64,000 nucleotides of DNA from Alitta virens (Eukaryota; Annelida; Polychaeta; Phyllodocida; Nereididae), in assembly GCA_932294295.1 (NCBI GenBank), contig OW028585.1, forward strand, positions 1,522,001 through 1,586,000. Direction: 5' to 3'. Position numbers and translations under genes: made by a program. Below, piece after piece: positions 11,330 to 22,365 of this stretch. Every line of letters starts with the position of its first letter. The first letter of the stretch is position 1. Under the pieces are notes generated by a model that was not told the DNA's origin, made no database searches, and worked only from the letters and a program-made list of their open reading frames with translations.

Positions 11330-12776
11330 AGATCACCTCACTGTTAAGACCACCTCAATATAAGACCACCTCACTATTATGAACACCTCACTATTAAAAC
11401 CACCTCACTGTTAAGACCACCCCACTATTATGACTACCTCACTATTAAGACCACCTCACTATACAGACTACCTCACTATTAAGATAAGGTAACTATTAAG
11501 ACACTTCACTATTAAGACCACCTCCCTATTAAGACCACCTCCCTATTAAGACCACCTCACTATTAAGACCACCCCACTATTAAGACCCACCTCACTATTA
11601 TGACCACCTCACTATAAAGACTACCTCACTATTGCGACCACCTCACTATTATGACCACCTCACTATACAGACTACCTCACTATTAAGATAAGGTAACTAT
11701 TAAGACACTTCACTATTAAGACCACCTCACTATTAAGACCACCTCCCTATTAAGACCCACTCACTATACAGACCACCTCACTATTAAGACCACCTCAATA
11801 TAAGACCACCTCACTATTTAGACCACCTCACTATCAAGACCACCTCACTGGTAAGACCACCTCAATATAAGAACACCTCACTATTATGACCACCTCACTG
11901 TAAAGACCACCTCACTGTTAAGACCACCTCACTATTAAGACCACCTCACTGTTAAGACCACCTCAATATAAGACCACCTCACTATTAAGACCACCTCATT
12001 ATCAAGACCACCTCACTGTTAAGACCACCTCAATATAAGACCACCTCACTATTATGACCACCTCACTATACAGACTACCTCACTATTAAGATAAGGTAAC
12101 TATTAAGACACTTCACTATTAAGACCACCTCACTATTAAGACCACCTCCCTATTAAGACCCACTCACTATACAGACCACCTCACTATTAAGACCACCTCA
12201 ATATCAGACCACCTCACTATTTAGACCACCTCACTATCAAGACCACCTCACTGGTAAGACCACCTCAATATAAGACCACCTCACTATTATGACCACCTCA
12301 CTGTAAAGACCACCTCACTGTTAAGACCACCTCACTATTAAGACCACCTCACTGTTAAGACCACCTCAATATAAGACCACCTCACTATTAAGACCACCTC
12401 ATTATCAAGACCACCTCACTGTTAAGACCACCTCAATATAAGACCACCTCACTATTATGACCACCTCACTATACAGACTACCTCACTATTAAGATAAGGT
12501 AACTATTAAGACCACCTCACTATTAAGACCACCTCACTATCAAGACCACCTCCCTATTAAGACCACCTCACTATTAAGACCACCTCACTATAAAGACCAC
12601 CTCACTATAAAGACTACCTCACTATTGAGACCACCCCACTATTAAGACCCACCTCACAATTAAGACATCCTCACTATGAAGACCACCCCACTATTAAGAC
12701 CACCTCACTATTAAGACCACCTCACTATTAAGACCACTCCACTATTAAGACCACCTCACTATTAAGACCAAGTCAC
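11330..12776 (-). repeat. Large 17-bp minisatellite array with 403-bp higher-order repeat
   Basis: About 85 units of TTAAGACCACCTCACTA span 1.45 kb. The variant ATACAGACTACCTCACTATT followed by AAGATAAGGTAACTATTAAG occurs at 11461, 11665, 12068 and 12471, giving spacings of 204, 403 and 403. The intervening variants (CAATATAAG, TTTAGACC, CACTGGTAAG) recur in the same order. Blocks of about 24 units have therefore been copied as a whole on top of the basic unit. It has no coding content. Confidence 0.95.
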
Positions 12777-13337
12777 CATTTCGTTTTTTTAAAGCTTTTC
12801 TGTAAAGTACTCACAACCTCACAACAAATTACTGATACAATGCGAAGAAATGATTTATTAATTATGTCAAAGCTCATTTTAAAGAAAAAAACCTATGAAT
12901 AATTTCAGAGAAATGTCCAAATTTTAATATTTAATTTTTACTTCATTAAAAAAAGTTGAAGAATTTGTATGCAAAACTTCTGTACATTAACAATTACACC
13001 CATAAAACAGTTCACCTTATATTTACGCTCTCTGGAAATATTATATATTATTATTTCTATAACCCATTTATTTATTCATATTCCTAAGTAGACCTGATTT
13101 AGTTGTGAAAATAGTCTACCTCCCTTGGACATCAGCATGAACTAACAAATCATGAGCTAACCAAAATATACAAGAAAATAAAGATCCGTAGGGTGCATAG
13201 TAATATATATTAGTAATATATATACCGTATTTACTAAGTTAAAAAACTGTGGCCTTTAATATCTTTAATATTTGCCCAGGCGTCAATTCGAGATATAGGC
13301 CAATAGTGTCTCTATTATTGCTTCTCTATTCAATATA
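12777..13337. other. AT-rich sequence, nothing recognised
   Basis: A TACCGTATTTACTAAG stretch near 13221 faintly resembles the end of the 24.6-kb MITE but has no clear partner end. Confidence 0.35.
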
Positions 13338-13590
13338 TTGTCAGCTTGTATGATCAGCTAGTGGGCAGACGTAAGGATGAGATGATAAGGCTGCTTGGAT
13401 GCCACACGATGTTACACATTTACCCCATGGGTGGGGTCTTTCACTTGTCTCAGCATAGACACAGAGTACAAGGCACCTCCAATTTAACGTCTCATGCGAT
13501 CGACATCCAGCAGCTGGGATGTAGCTCATGAAGAGTGCCTGGATTAAGATTGGAACTCAGGACCTTCAGCTGAGCTGGCTGTTTTATTAT
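13338..13590 (-). mobile_element. SINE family A, long copy
   Basis: The minus strand carries the family A body: TCATGAGCTACATCCCAGCT with a CTG insertion, GGTGCCTTGTACTCTGTGTC, CCCATGGGGTAAATGTGTAA and CTTATCATCTCATCCTTACG. The B-box region reads GAGTTCCAATC, a degraded form, and the A box is not clear. Open frames across both strands at 13341-13531 are by-products of this element. Confidence 0.82.
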
Positions 13591-13700
13591 ATGGTTATGA
13601 TTTAAAATCAATTTTATGCTACTTCTATATATTTTTATAAAGAATTATTCATATTCCTTATTTTTAAACTGCTTTTTACTCTTGTAACCAAATAAAAATA

Positions 13701-13990
13701 TTATTGAGGTGGTCTTAATAGGGAGGTTTTCTATACATGACAATATTTCAGGCTTGAAAAATGTGGGTTTGAATGAGGGGTGTTCATATTATGAGGTGTT
13801 CTTACAGCGACGTTCTATAGTATATACTCTCTTAATTTTTTTCATATATTTTTTTTAAGCAAAAACAGAGGGCTGACTGGAAGTCAGTAGTCTAGGGGAT
13901 TGCTAACACTCAACAAAGATGGACTCAGGTATTACACACAGTGAAACCCCTTCTTAAAGGCCACCTCATTAGCAAGACCACTTATAATGG
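13701..13990. repeat. Inverted pair of single 17-bp-family units
   Basis: GAGGTGGTCTTAATAGGGAG at about 13707 faces GGCCACCTCATTAGCAAGAC at about 13960. These are lone units of the 17-bp family in opposite orientations about 250 bp apart, similar to the arrangement at 5930/7005. Confidence 0.5.
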
Positions 13991-14067
13991 ACCTGAATTA
14001 TCTCTCATGTTCTTGTGCTGATTAAAAACACCCATCTTATACAATACCTCGTTTTACCAATTGGTAT

Positions 14068-14205
14068 TAGCATTGTGTTGTATTGTATTGTATTGTACAA
14101 TCTCAATGCTATTATGTGTATTGTGAAGCTCAGCTTTTATGAAGGGCAGACAGACATAATGATGAGATGATAAGGCGTCTTGGAGTCCACACCATCTCAC
14201 ACGAT
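14068..14205 (-). mobile_element. SINE family A fragment with (TATTG)n tail
   Basis: On the plus strand, (TGTAT/TATTG)n is followed by TCTCAATGCTATTATG and then AATGATGAGATGATAAGG and GGAGTCCACACCAT. This is the reverse complement of the family A 3' end and tail. Confidence 0.7.
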
Positions 14206-14316
14206 GATGTGGTATTATGGCAAGATTGTTATAGAGGTGGTCTTAATATTGTATACACTGTCATAATATGTGCAATCCTTGTTATATGGGAGTGTTCTTA
14301 ATTTGAGATTGCCCTG

Positions 14317-14446
14317 TACATTCCAGGGATGAGCAGATCCGCATCAGGGCTGCTGAAGCAAGGGACGAGGGGTTATCACTGAGATGGGGTGAAGCTGCCA
14401 GGAGGGGTGCAAAAAGGGGGGGGGATGAATGCTTAGTTTGACTTCA
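14317..14446 (+). other. Possible exon or exon relic (unrecognised)
   Basis: After a splice-acceptor-like CATTCCAG, a GC-richer stretch stays open for about 40 codons and reads DEQIRIRAAEARDEGLSLRW followed by more charged residues, which looks like a charged helix. Base composition and codon use differ from the AT-rich surroundings. Potential donors such as GGGGTGAAG lie inside the frame. Single-exon evidence without homology is weak. A retro-copied fragment or chance is possible. Confidence 0.25.
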
Positions 14447-14551
14447 AGGGAGGAGATAGGAAATTTGGGCAGGGGGGTAAATGTTGATGTGTGTATTTGA
14501 ATTGCAGCGGGAAATTACAGATTTAGTTATTACTAATGTACATATGTATAT

Positions 14552-14662
14552 CCCAGGTAACATGCGAGATCGATTCCGCGTCGGAGTATCATCGGGTGAC
14601 ATCGGCTTCAGCATAACACCAGCCCATGGCGGCCAATGTCAAAAGAATGTTGTCCCAATGTA
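14552..14662 (+). other. GC-richer open stretch, possible exon relic
   Basis: The frame reads PGNMRDRFRVGVSSGDIGFS and continues about 15 codons to a TAA at 14660-14662. An AG precedes it at TATATCCCAG, then GTAACATGCGAG follows. I do not recognise the product. It could belong with 14317-14446 as a decayed gene, or be part of a repeat. Confidence 0.2.
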
Positions 14663-14859
14663 ATATGCTATTTGAGAAAGATATGTAATTTAAACTGTTG
14701 TGTTGTCATATACCAGCAGACTCTCTGACCTAGGACCATTTATGATCCCAGCTCTGGCAGCACTGAGAACTATAAATAACTTGGTAGCTTCTTTTATATG
14801 TGGATGTGCGGTGTCATCAAATCCAAGACAGCTGATTGACACTGCACCTGTCATCTTAT

Positions 14860-15240
14860 AAGGATGATATGATTGGCTGGTGATCTCTAACAGATGATCT
14901 GATTGGCTGGTGTCACTAAGACATGGTCTGCTGGTGATCTCTTACAGATGATCTAATTGGCTGTGATCTCTAACATATGATCTGATTGGCTGTTGATCTA
15001 TCTAACGGATGATCTGATTGGCTGGTGATCTCTAACAGATGATCTCTTACAAAAGATCCGATTGGCTGGTGATCTCTATCAGAATGATGTGATTGGCTGG
15101 TGATCTCTTTACAGATGATCTGGTAGTGATCTATAGCAGGTGATCTGATTGGCTGGTGATTTCTAATTGGCTGGTGATCTTTACCAGATGATCTGATTGG
15201 CTGGTGATCTCCAACAGAAGATCTGATTGGCTGTTGTCAC
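14860..15240. repeat. 30-bp minisatellite (GATCTGATTGGCTGGTGATC...)
   Basis: About 12 variable units combine GATCTCTAACAGATGATCTG with ATTGGCTGGT, with internal deletions. Each full unit includes ATTGGCTG, an inverted CCAAT-type motif, which makes the array a dense cluster of that motif by composition. Confidence 0.9.
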
Positions 15241-16130
15241 TAAAAGAGCAATGCCTGATCATTACCACAGTACTGTGTCAGCAGGCAGTTCGATTTTAAA
15301 ATGCACTCAATAACTCTATGTATTGTCAAGCAGTACTAGATCACTAACTGCATTATGCGAACACATATTTTGATTACAATAAAAATAGCATAACTTCAGA
15401 TATATAATGGAAATTAAAAAAATAGAGATAAAAAAAACTTTGCTAATCGTTGAAGGACCCAGCTATCAACATATGAATTACTATGTCAATTATATTTAAT
15501 GCAAACTTTCTGTCTCATTAATGAGGTGGTTTTAAGTTGGGGGGGGGGGGGGCTCTGTTTACTATATACCTACCGCACCCCCTCCCCCTCAAAACAGTCA
15601 GTATATCCGCCCCTGTAACTGTGGCTCTAGTTTTCTAGTTAGTCACTTCAGACGAGCTAAGAAAATGGCTGACTCCAACAATTAGGGTCAGCTGCTAGAT
15701 CACATGATTCCCGGCTCTTGTCTTCTTGTTTTGACTCCTATTATGTAAGAAAACGTAAAACTGACTCATATAATGAAGAGCATACACTAGTGTTGTACAA
15801 TATTAATATATGCAACAGAGTTTGTTTACATCACAGGAAAATATAGTAACCTAAGTTAGCAATTACTGATATTTTTTTGCATTAGGTTTTTATTTTCTAT
15901 TTTCATTAAAATTGTGTATAAATTAAATAATAAAATTGATTTTGTTGTCTTTCTCACCAGTATACTTGATAACAGTGTAGGCAGACGGAATGATGCAATG
16001 CTACTTGATATCGATAATTAAAATACGATATATCATGATAGGTGCTCATTATATATCAATATTACCAATTGTGTTAATTGTACTAGGTGCTCAAAGATAC
16101 ATATATTTATTATTAGTTCATTACCTGGTG
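15241..16130. other. AT-rich sequence with a G-tract
   Basis: G-run at about 15539-15552, just after ATTAATGAGGTGGTTTTAAG, a lone unit of the 17-bp family. Nothing else recognised. Confidence 0.45.
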
Positions 16131-16324
16131 CTGTATATAGTTATTTATGTTTTATTATAGCGTTTTAGAAAAATTTCATGCCTTTATTATATTTCCTTTA
16201 TTTATATCTATATATTATTATTTTCTTCTCTTCCTTTACTTTATTTTTTAATTTTTTATGACACAAGTATCTGCTCTGATATTGCGTTGTCAATAAAAGA
16301 ATATATATATATATATATATATAT
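16131..16324 (+). mobile_element. Possible LINE 3' tail ending in (AT)n
   Basis: A T-rich stretch ends in TATTGCGTTGTCAATAAAAG and then (AT)n at 16301-16324. AATAAA followed directly by a simple tail is typical of truncated non-LTR retrotransposon 3' ends, but there is no coding remnant to confirm it. Confidence 0.3.
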
Positions 16325-16844
16325 CACTGAAAAATAACTATATTTATCAATAATTTCTACCTAACATAATATCAATTTGCAAACAATGCCAATAACAAAT
16401 CAAGGGAAAACTATACAAATATATACCCAAAAATTCATACGTTTATATTGTAAATAACTCTTGTGTTATTCAGTTAGATTTAAATGCACCCCCATGATAA
16501 CATTGATAAGCCAGGTATAAAGAGCTTCTGTACCCCTTTCTCACCCCTTTCATCATTTTTTTCATGGGGTAAAAATCCAGTAAGACAGAAAAAGAAGAAA
16601 AAATAACATCTAGTCCTAACGGTAAAGATTGCCAAAATGTCTTCACCTGCTGGGACATGTGTTGTGCGTTTGTTTAGTTGGTTAAACTTGAAGCTTCGAA
16701 CGAGAGGAGGTTCGCATTGTACTTGGGAGTTAAATGGGTTATTTTAGTGACTAGATAGCTTCAGCCTCAATTTGGTTATGCGGATGCATTTTAGTGGTAG
16801 TACTGTAGGTTGTAATTGATATTGATTGGTATTCATATGGTGCT

Positions 16845-17105
16845 TGTATTGTATTTTATTGTAATGTATTAAATTATATTATATTATATTGTAATGTATT
16901 GTAATGTATTGTTATGTATTGTTATGTCTCAATGCTACTGGGTCTGAAGCTTAGTCAGCTAATATTATACGACCAGCTTCCAGAGGCAGATGTAGTGATG
17001 AGATCATAAGGCTCCACATCCCTGCATTGTCTTATATTCACTTTTCATGGGAGGTATTTCACTTGCCCCAGCATAGACACCGAGTACAAGGCACCACCAA
17101 TTGGG
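16845..17105 (-). mobile_element. SINE family A copy with (TATTG/TAATG)n tail
   Basis: The plus strand shows a (TGTAT/TAATG)n tail at 16845-16925, then TCTCAATGCTACTGGGTCTG, AAGCTTAGTCAGCT, GATGAGATCATAAGGC and TAGACACCGAGTACAAGGCA. The element lies on the minus strand and stops before the tRNA head. Confidence 0.8.
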
Positions 17106-17107
17106 CA

Positions 17108-17218
17108 ATACCCAGATAGCATTCCAAATCGTTTCAACATCGGCGCGATGTCAGCGATGTTAGTATGATGTTGTTACAACATTGGCCTATATGGAAACGA
17201 TGCTGGGCCAATTTGGAT
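17108..17218 (+). mobile_element. Short inverted-repeat element (MITE-like, family D), copy 1
   Basis: It starts CCCAGATAGCATTCCAAATC and ends GCTGGGCCAATTTGGATTG, which are loosely complementary ends. The whole 110 bp matches the reverse complement of 49310-49430, including CGTTTCAA, CGATGTC, GCGATGT and GTTACAAC. It ends exactly where the family B element begins (17221), so one inserted next to or into the other. Confidence 0.6.
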
Positions 17219-17220
17219 TG

Positions 17221-17528
17221 TCACGGAAGGTTCTCTATATTTCCACCAGGTGGCTATAACATAATACTGCAATTCTATTGGCTGAAAAAGTTCCCGCCCT
17301 TGACTGTGATTGGCTGAAGCAAAGTGCATCCTAGCAGCAGTATTTTTAGTGCATTTTGATAAATTTGACATTTTATCATGTAATGAATTTTTGGTAGTTC
17401 CCTGAGAAAGTTATATTTATTGAACAGGTTTATGATTTTCTATTTCTGAAAAACAAAATGAGTAATAGAGGAGAGGAAAAACTTATGTCTTGCTGAATTC
17501 AGGGCTGCTCAGTGAAAAGACTCTATTT
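17221..17528 (-). repeat. 313-bp interspersed element (family B), copy 2
   Basis: Inverted copy of 5038-5350, from TCACGGAAGGTTCTCTATAT to CAGTGAAAAGACTCTATTTT. Differences are scattered substitutions and small indels. Confidence 0.75.
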
Positions 17529-18055
17529 TGAATGCTATTTTGGAGGAATTTGAACTCAGGACCTTCAGAAGTATTAAATTGTCAGCAACTATCTTTAAGT
17601 CATCTATATTTGTCTTGTTGTCTATTTCTATTTGTCAATGTCTGTCTGTCCTGATGCTATCTTTGGCTGTATATTATATGTCTGATTGCATGCTATTACC
17701 AATAATATGTCTGTATATTCTTCAGTAATCTGTCTATCCATCCATCACGCTACTCTGGTACCTGGTCAATCACTTGTAAGTGGCTGTTTGGACTCAGTGG
17801 TCAACAAATGACCGGTAACTGACCACTGCTGTTGAGGTCACTTGGCCCAGGAGCTATTATAGAAATGGAAAGAGTTTTGGATCAGCCAATCAGCTAGCAT
17901 TTCCACCAAGAGATTTGATCCCAAGAAAGAGATAATTCATTTCAAAAACAGCTTATTTACATATTTGCTAAAGATAAATTAATAACAATTACATTTGTAT
18001 ATATAAATATTTATGAAATGAGGTCCTCCTAATAGTGAGTGGTTTAACTGTTATC
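17529..18055. other. Unique sequence, nothing recognised
   Basis: TTTGAACTCAGGACCTTCAG near 17549 resembles the SINE A head region in reverse, but too little remains to call. Confidence 0.35.
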
Positions 18056-18215
18056 GTAAGGCAGGGGAAAGACACCACCCATGGATAAAATGAAACGTGT
18101 AACATGGTGTGGACTCCAAGCAGCCTTATCATCTCATCATTACGTCCGCCTGCAGCTGGTCATGTAAGCTGACTAAGCTTCTGACCCAGTAGCATTGACA
18201 CAATACAACATGCAC
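18056..18215 (+). mobile_element. SINE family A, 3' half
   Basis: GGCAGGGGAAAGACACCACC, CATGGTGTGGACTCCAAGCA, CTTATCATCTCATCATTACG, CAGCTGGTCATGTAAGCTGA and CCCAGTAGCATTGACACAAT, then a short ACAATACAAC tail. Truncated at the 5' end. Confidence 0.82.
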
Positions 18216-18685
18216 ATGTTCAATAACAAAGAAAATTTTGTAATTTTTTTTTTCTGAACCTGAGTCTATATAATAATTTATTTATTTCTCTTCTCTTATG
18301 ATAAACAGCCTAACGACTCCACACTTGCACTTATCTCTTTAGTCTACAAATCACCCATTACATAATACATATCCCCTATCCATCTTACATATCTCTCACA
18401 TTCGTCTTTCGTATCTTATGCAATTGCTTTTTTTTGAAGCAAAATAAATGGTCTGACAGCTGCTAACTCGTGCTTAAGTATATATTCACTTTCTACTCCA
18501 AAACTTAACAGCTCCAGGTCTAAATAATCATACATTGCAGACACATACTATCTCTTTTTTCTATCCCATTTCTATCCCTTTTTTGCCATCTTTTTTTCTC
18601 CTATGCAAATATACAAATAGCACGTGTTAGCAAGATTTGGTGTCCACACAAAAAAGTTAGGGTTGTGCGTGTATATTATATGGGT
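18216..18685. other. AT-rich sequence, nothing recognised
   Basis: No feature identified. Confidence 0.4.
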
Positions 18686-19028
18686 ATAGATAGATAGATA
18701 GATAGACAGGTAGGTAGGTAGATAGATAGATAGATGGATGGATAGATAGATGGATAGATAGATGGATGGATAGATAGATGGATAGTTAGATAGATGGATA
18801 GTTAGATAGATGGATAGATGGATAGTTAGATAGATAGATAGATAGATAGATAGGTAGGTAGATAGATAGGTAGATAGATGGATAGATGGATAGATGGATA
18901 GATAGAGATGGATAGAGATAGATAGATAGATAGATAGTTATTTAGATAGATGGATAGATGGATGGATAGATAGATAGATAGATAGTTATTTAGATAGATG
19001 GATAGATGGATGGATAGATAGATAGATA
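18686..19028. repeat. (GATA)n/(GATG)n microsatellite
   Basis: About 340 bp of GATA tetranucleotides with GATG and GTTA variants. Some blocks (GATAGATAGTTATTTAGATA) are duplicated, indicating slippage plus larger copying events. Confidence 0.97.
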
Positions 19029-19885
19029 TGGTCACAGCCATGGAATTTTCAATGACTAGTTAATAGTAAATAGTGAATAATTTATTTGCACTAGTGCAAT
19101 CTATGATAAAAAATAAAAATAAAAAACATAGATAAATAGAAGTTAAAAATAGCATCGGAGGGTGAAAATCATACAATTTTGTGAATGGATGACTGTCATT
19201 CTTAACAGAGGTGCTTCAAAATTATGATACAATTCTGTTTCTCATATGGATCTTATACAACTGTATATATTATACTGTATATTCTTTAATTGTTGACAAC
19301 CAGTTTTCAACTTCTTGACTAAATTAGCTTTTCATTTGTGGGAGGAGACGAGTGGCAGATTATCAATCAAATTTAACACAACTGAAAAGCCATCCATCTT
19401 TTGTGTATTTCACTGTTGACAGCCATCTTTCAAAGCATTCTTAAATTTCTTATCTTGCAATCACAAGAAATCAATAACAGGTGAACTGTGTTATAAAGTA
19501 AACATTCAAAAGTAAATCACATTATAAGTTGTTTTGATATTTTAGTGATAGCATCTATCGACTCAATATTAATTTAGTAAGAAATATATGTAGATATGGT
19601 CACATTTAGGCAGTTATTATTATCAATTTGTCCAAAAATAGATTTTTAAGTATATCCCTGTAATTTCTATTTAAATAGCAAGTAATTTGAACACATAAAC
19701 TTTGAGCCAACAAGTAATCTTTTACTAATTGAAAAGTAAATTGATAATAAAAAAAGATTCATGTATAAATAATATATATTTCTTACATATTTTCATTTTA
19801 TCTTTTTGAGGATATCAGGTACATTTTAACTCAATATTTGGACGGATGACATGTATATCTTTCCATCTATCAATCTAGCACCCCT
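19029..19885. other. AT-rich sequence, nothing recognised
   Basis: No feature identified. Confidence 0.4.
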
Positions 19886-19890
19886 CTGAA

Positions 19891-20071
19891 ACCCCCCCCC
19901 CCCCCCTCTAGTAGCCACCCTCATATGAGGCCAATCCATAATCACCCATGCCTCGAACATCTTTCTCACATTCTGTCCATTCCAAGGAATTCCAAGCTAC
20001 ATTCGGTATATATTGCCCCCCCCCCCGGGGTCAGAGTGGTCTAGATTGAGCAGAAATTCCCCCCCCCCCCC
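19891..20071. repeat. Cluster of three poly-C tracts
   Basis: C-runs at 19892-19906, 20015-20026 and 20059-20071 lie within 180 bp, just before a (TCTA)n array. Confidence 0.9.
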
Positions 20072-20189
20072 ACATGCAGAGATATGTCTTGTTCTTGAGG
20101 GGTATTTATAAGCAAAGAGATCAAAGGTCTCTCTCAAAAACGACAGAGATGGATTATCTCAAGCTAAAGAACAAAAAGATAGGAATGCC

Positions 20190-20210
20190 ATCTATCTGTC
20201 TATCTATCTA

Positions 20211-20242
<32 letters not shown>

Positions 20243-20444
20243 TCTGTCTATCTATCTATCTATCTATCTGTCTATCTGTCTATCTATCTGTCTATCTATC
20301 TATCCATATATATATCTGTCTATCTATCCATCTAAGCAACTATCTATCTATCTATCTATCTATCTATATATATCTATCTATCTATCTATCTATCTATCTG
20401 TCTATCTATCTATCAATCTATCTATCTATCTGTCTATCTATCTG

Positions 20445-20495
<51 letters not shown>

Positions 20496-20515
20496 ATCTA
20501 TCTATCCACCTATCC
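20190..20515. repeat. (TCTA)n/(TCTG)n microsatellite
   Basis: About 80 tetranucleotide units. The 165-codon frame across it is a YLSI repeat artefact. Confidence 0.97.
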
Positions 20516-21029
20516 AAAACATTACTTATGTAAATCAGTTGTTTATAACAGATTTAATTGCCAATACATAGAGAGGTTTTGCTACTTTGAAATATTGGTA
20601 TGGAAGTTGTTGTTTTTTTGCAGAACTTTATGCCATGGAGCCACGACAATTTTTCTGGGGTAATTTTCTCTTGTATAATTGTGGACTTTTACTTGAGCAA
20701 ATTTAGCAGTATCCCTGAGTAATTATAAAGGCCCATGTACGTGAATTGACACTACTCAATGATTCAAATGTTAAATGATATTTTTTATGATTCATATAAT
20801 TATATATAGATATTTTTTTTAGGTTTGTAACTTTTAAATATTTAAAAGACACTGCTGAAAAGCAGTTTTACTATATAACTGAACATTTTATCCTTGTAAA
20901 ATATATACATTTGTAATAAATAAAATATATAGTATTGTTGTAGCTATGATGCAATTTCTATCGTGGTAGTATTAAGAAATTTTTATCTTTGTTCCTTTTG
21001 AAGGCACTAACTATTAACTCATCTGAGTC
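20516..21029. other. AT-rich sequence, nothing recognised
   Basis: No feature identified. Confidence 0.4.
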
Positions 21030-21404
21030 TTAACATCTTAATACTTAGACATACTATCTTAATAATTAGACATACTATCTTAATAATTAGACATACTATC
21101 TTAATAATTAGACATACTATCTTAATAATTAGACTTACATACTGTCTTAATACTTAGACTTACATACTATCTTAATAATTAGACTTACGTATTGTTTTAA
21201 TACTTAGACTTACATATTATCTTAATAATTAGACTTACATACTGTCTTAATGCTTAGACTTACATACTGTCTTAATGCTTAGACTTACATACTGTCTTAA
21301 TGCTTAGACTTACATACTGTCTTAATGCTTAGACTTACATACTGTCTTAATGCTTACACTTACATACTGTCTTAATACTTAGACTTAATACTTAGTCCTA
21401 ATAG
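21030..21404. repeat. 21/25-bp minisatellite (CTTAATxxTTAGACTTACATACTGT)
   Basis: The array begins with 21-bp units (TCTTAATAATTAGACATACT) and changes to 25-bp units (CTTAATGCTTAGACTTACAT plus ACTGT). The longer unit is the shorter one with a 4-bp gain, so the array shows a unit-length switch along its length. Confidence 0.92.
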
Positions 21405-22171
21405 CCAAGTAATGCATATGACAGACAACAAAGACCCCGGGGCTTTCTTAACCCCTTTGTATACATGCCCCTAACCCCCTGCAGGTGAGCTACCCTCCGT
21501 ATTTCTGCAATAATAAGCTTGGCAGGACTTTGCACTTTGTTACTTTGACGCTCATCTGAGTCTTTGCCTGGGGACTATCATTTCCCTGATGAAAATCGCC
21601 AGAAGAAAAAAATAATTATGTAAGTTCTAGAATATGCCCCAATTAATATGCATTTAATACGCATATGAACACACACATTTGGTTGAATGATCTGAAATAC
21701 ATTGTGGGGGGGGGGGGGGGGGGGTGTTATGAACTTTCTGATTTCATAATTGTGAATGTTTGAATTTCCTTTTGTCATTGACGCATGTTCATTTAGTCCT
21801 AATTAATCTAATGCTGATCCAAATGGGATGCTTTGTGGATCATACTAAGAAATGTTACAGTCAATTGGTCGATTAAAAACTTGCCTCTCAGACTTAAAAT
21901 TGACCTCCAGAAAGGCTGTTGTAATATAAAAGTTCTCTATTGCACAAGATAACATAATTTCTCTCTGTCCTATTCTGCTGGATGAGAGGTGTGTGATCAA
22001 ATGTCACAGCAATTGGAATAAGGGTAGGAACAATTAAATGACCTCTCATTCCGTTCCTTATTCAGATTCACTTTTATTACATTCGTGGCCCAAGATTGGG
22101 ATTGGGCAATTCTATCGTTAATGAAACAGTTTGTCACAACTGATAAAATCATTCATAACACATGGCTCCTG
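21405..22171. other. Unique sequence with a G-tract
   Basis: A run of about 18 Gs at 21705-21724. Nothing else recognised. Confidence 0.45.
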
Positions 22172-22365
22172 TTGAGTTTGTTGCGATAAAATATTTGTCC
22201 TATGTTTTGTTTATCACAAAGTTTGGCTGAGGAATAATAATCAAATAATCTGCAGAATTTGTTGTGATTTGTCTATGTTTTGTTTATTTTATCTCAATAT
22301 TGGGGCTGAAGAATATGAATAAAATAATCTGCAGCATTTGTTGTGATAAACTATTTGTCTATCGA
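22172..22365. repeat. Imperfect 81-bp tandem repeat, about 2.4 copies
   Basis: TTTGTTG(C/T)GAT begins units at 22177, 22258 and 22338. Shared parts are TTTGTC-TATGTTTTGTTTAT, GGCTGA-GAAT and AAATAATCTGCAG. Confidence 0.7.

Noticed and set aside
20074..20571. 165-codon frame reading YLSI repeats
   Set aside because: Translation of (TCTA)n. The similar frames at 7850-8100, 8508-8837, 18826-19041 and 30519-30831 are rejected for the same reason.
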